Source: Aestuariibaculum marinum (GTDB lineage Bacteria; Bacteroidota; Bacteroidia; Flavobacteriales; Flavobacteriaceae). From it: 64,000 bases of DNA. Location: the NCBI RefSeq assembly GCF_014596975.1, contig NZ_JACVXD010000011.1:1-64000 (forward strand), in the 5' to 3' direction. The notes beneath the pieces are model-generated. The model saw only the letters and a list, made by a program, of their open reading frames with translations. It ran no database searches and was not told the DNA's origin. The position numbers were made by a program, and so were the translations under genes. This document shows, in pieces, positions 63,916 to 64,000 of this stretch (position 1 is the first letter of the stretch; each line of letters starts with the position of its first letter).

Positions 63916-64000
63916 GATAAGGTTAAGTTTTATGTGGGTTAATATGTAGTAAAATTATTATATTTTTGTAAGAGTTACAAGATTGTATCACTTAAATTTT

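Noticed and set aside
1..64000. CRISPR arrays or rRNA genes
   Set aside because: No regularly spaced identical repeats and no rRNA-like sequence were seen anywhere in the window.

Overview
The window looks like a marine Flavobacteriia (Bacteroidota) chromosome. It is AT-rich and encodes a SusC/SusD pair, a hybrid two-component sensor, many exported lipoproteins, a type IX secretion tail, and a promoter of the Bacteroidota type (TTG, 19 bp, TAnnTTTG). The content fits a polysaccharide specialist of the Formosa/Polaribacter/Algibacter kind. I cannot name the species from sequence alone.

Layout. (1) 0-5.2 kb: a core-like segment. It holds a uronate end-pathway (KdgF cupin, LacI-type repressor with two operator-like palindromes, 2-keto-3-deoxygluconate kinase, KDPG aldolase), a small lipoprotein and thioredoxin reductase. 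(2) 5.24 kb: an intact tRNA-Pro(GGG). (3) 5.5-58.4 kb: one very large polysaccharide utilization locus (PUL). It has an HTCS regulator, SusC/SusD, two surface-glycan-binding candidates, three GH92, one GH125, one GH67, one GH43, two GH2, seven S1-type sulfatases, two large DUF4964/5127/4965/1793 proteins, an MFS sugar transporter and an aldose epimerase. It also has an oxidative set: two Tat-type Gfo/Idh/MocA oxidoreductases, a double DUF1080 protein and a cytochrome c-PQQ sugar dehydrogenase fusion. (4) 58.5-63.4 kb: a scarred accessory strip with an IS3 remnant, three integrase-tail remnants, several small exported proteins, and a secreted protein made of a ubiquitin-like domain plus a type IX sorting domain. 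(5) 63.4-64 kb: a frameshifted small exported protein gene.

How the genes work together. GH92 and GH125 are alpha-mannosidase families, GH67 is an alpha-glucuronidase family, and seven sulfatases imply a heavily sulfated substrate. I infer a sulfated, glucuronic-acid-bearing alpha-mannan such as those of diatom or algal cell walls. SusC/D would import oligosaccharides, periplasmic sulfatases and exo-enzymes would strip them, and the MFS carrier would take up monosaccharides. The oxidoreductase-DUF1080 set suggests that some glycosidic bonds are cut by a keto-intermediate route. Uronate products could drain into the KdgK/KDPG aldolase operon.

Mobility. The last 15 bases of the tRNA-Pro region recur at 59.31 kb and 63.39 kb inside a 25-bp direct repeat, with similar upstream arms and integrase remnants nearby. 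The simplest reading is that the roughly 54-kb PUL, and then a smaller element carrying the ubiquitin-like gene, were inserted at the tRNA-Pro 3' end. This is an inference from repeats and gene content and needs comparative data.
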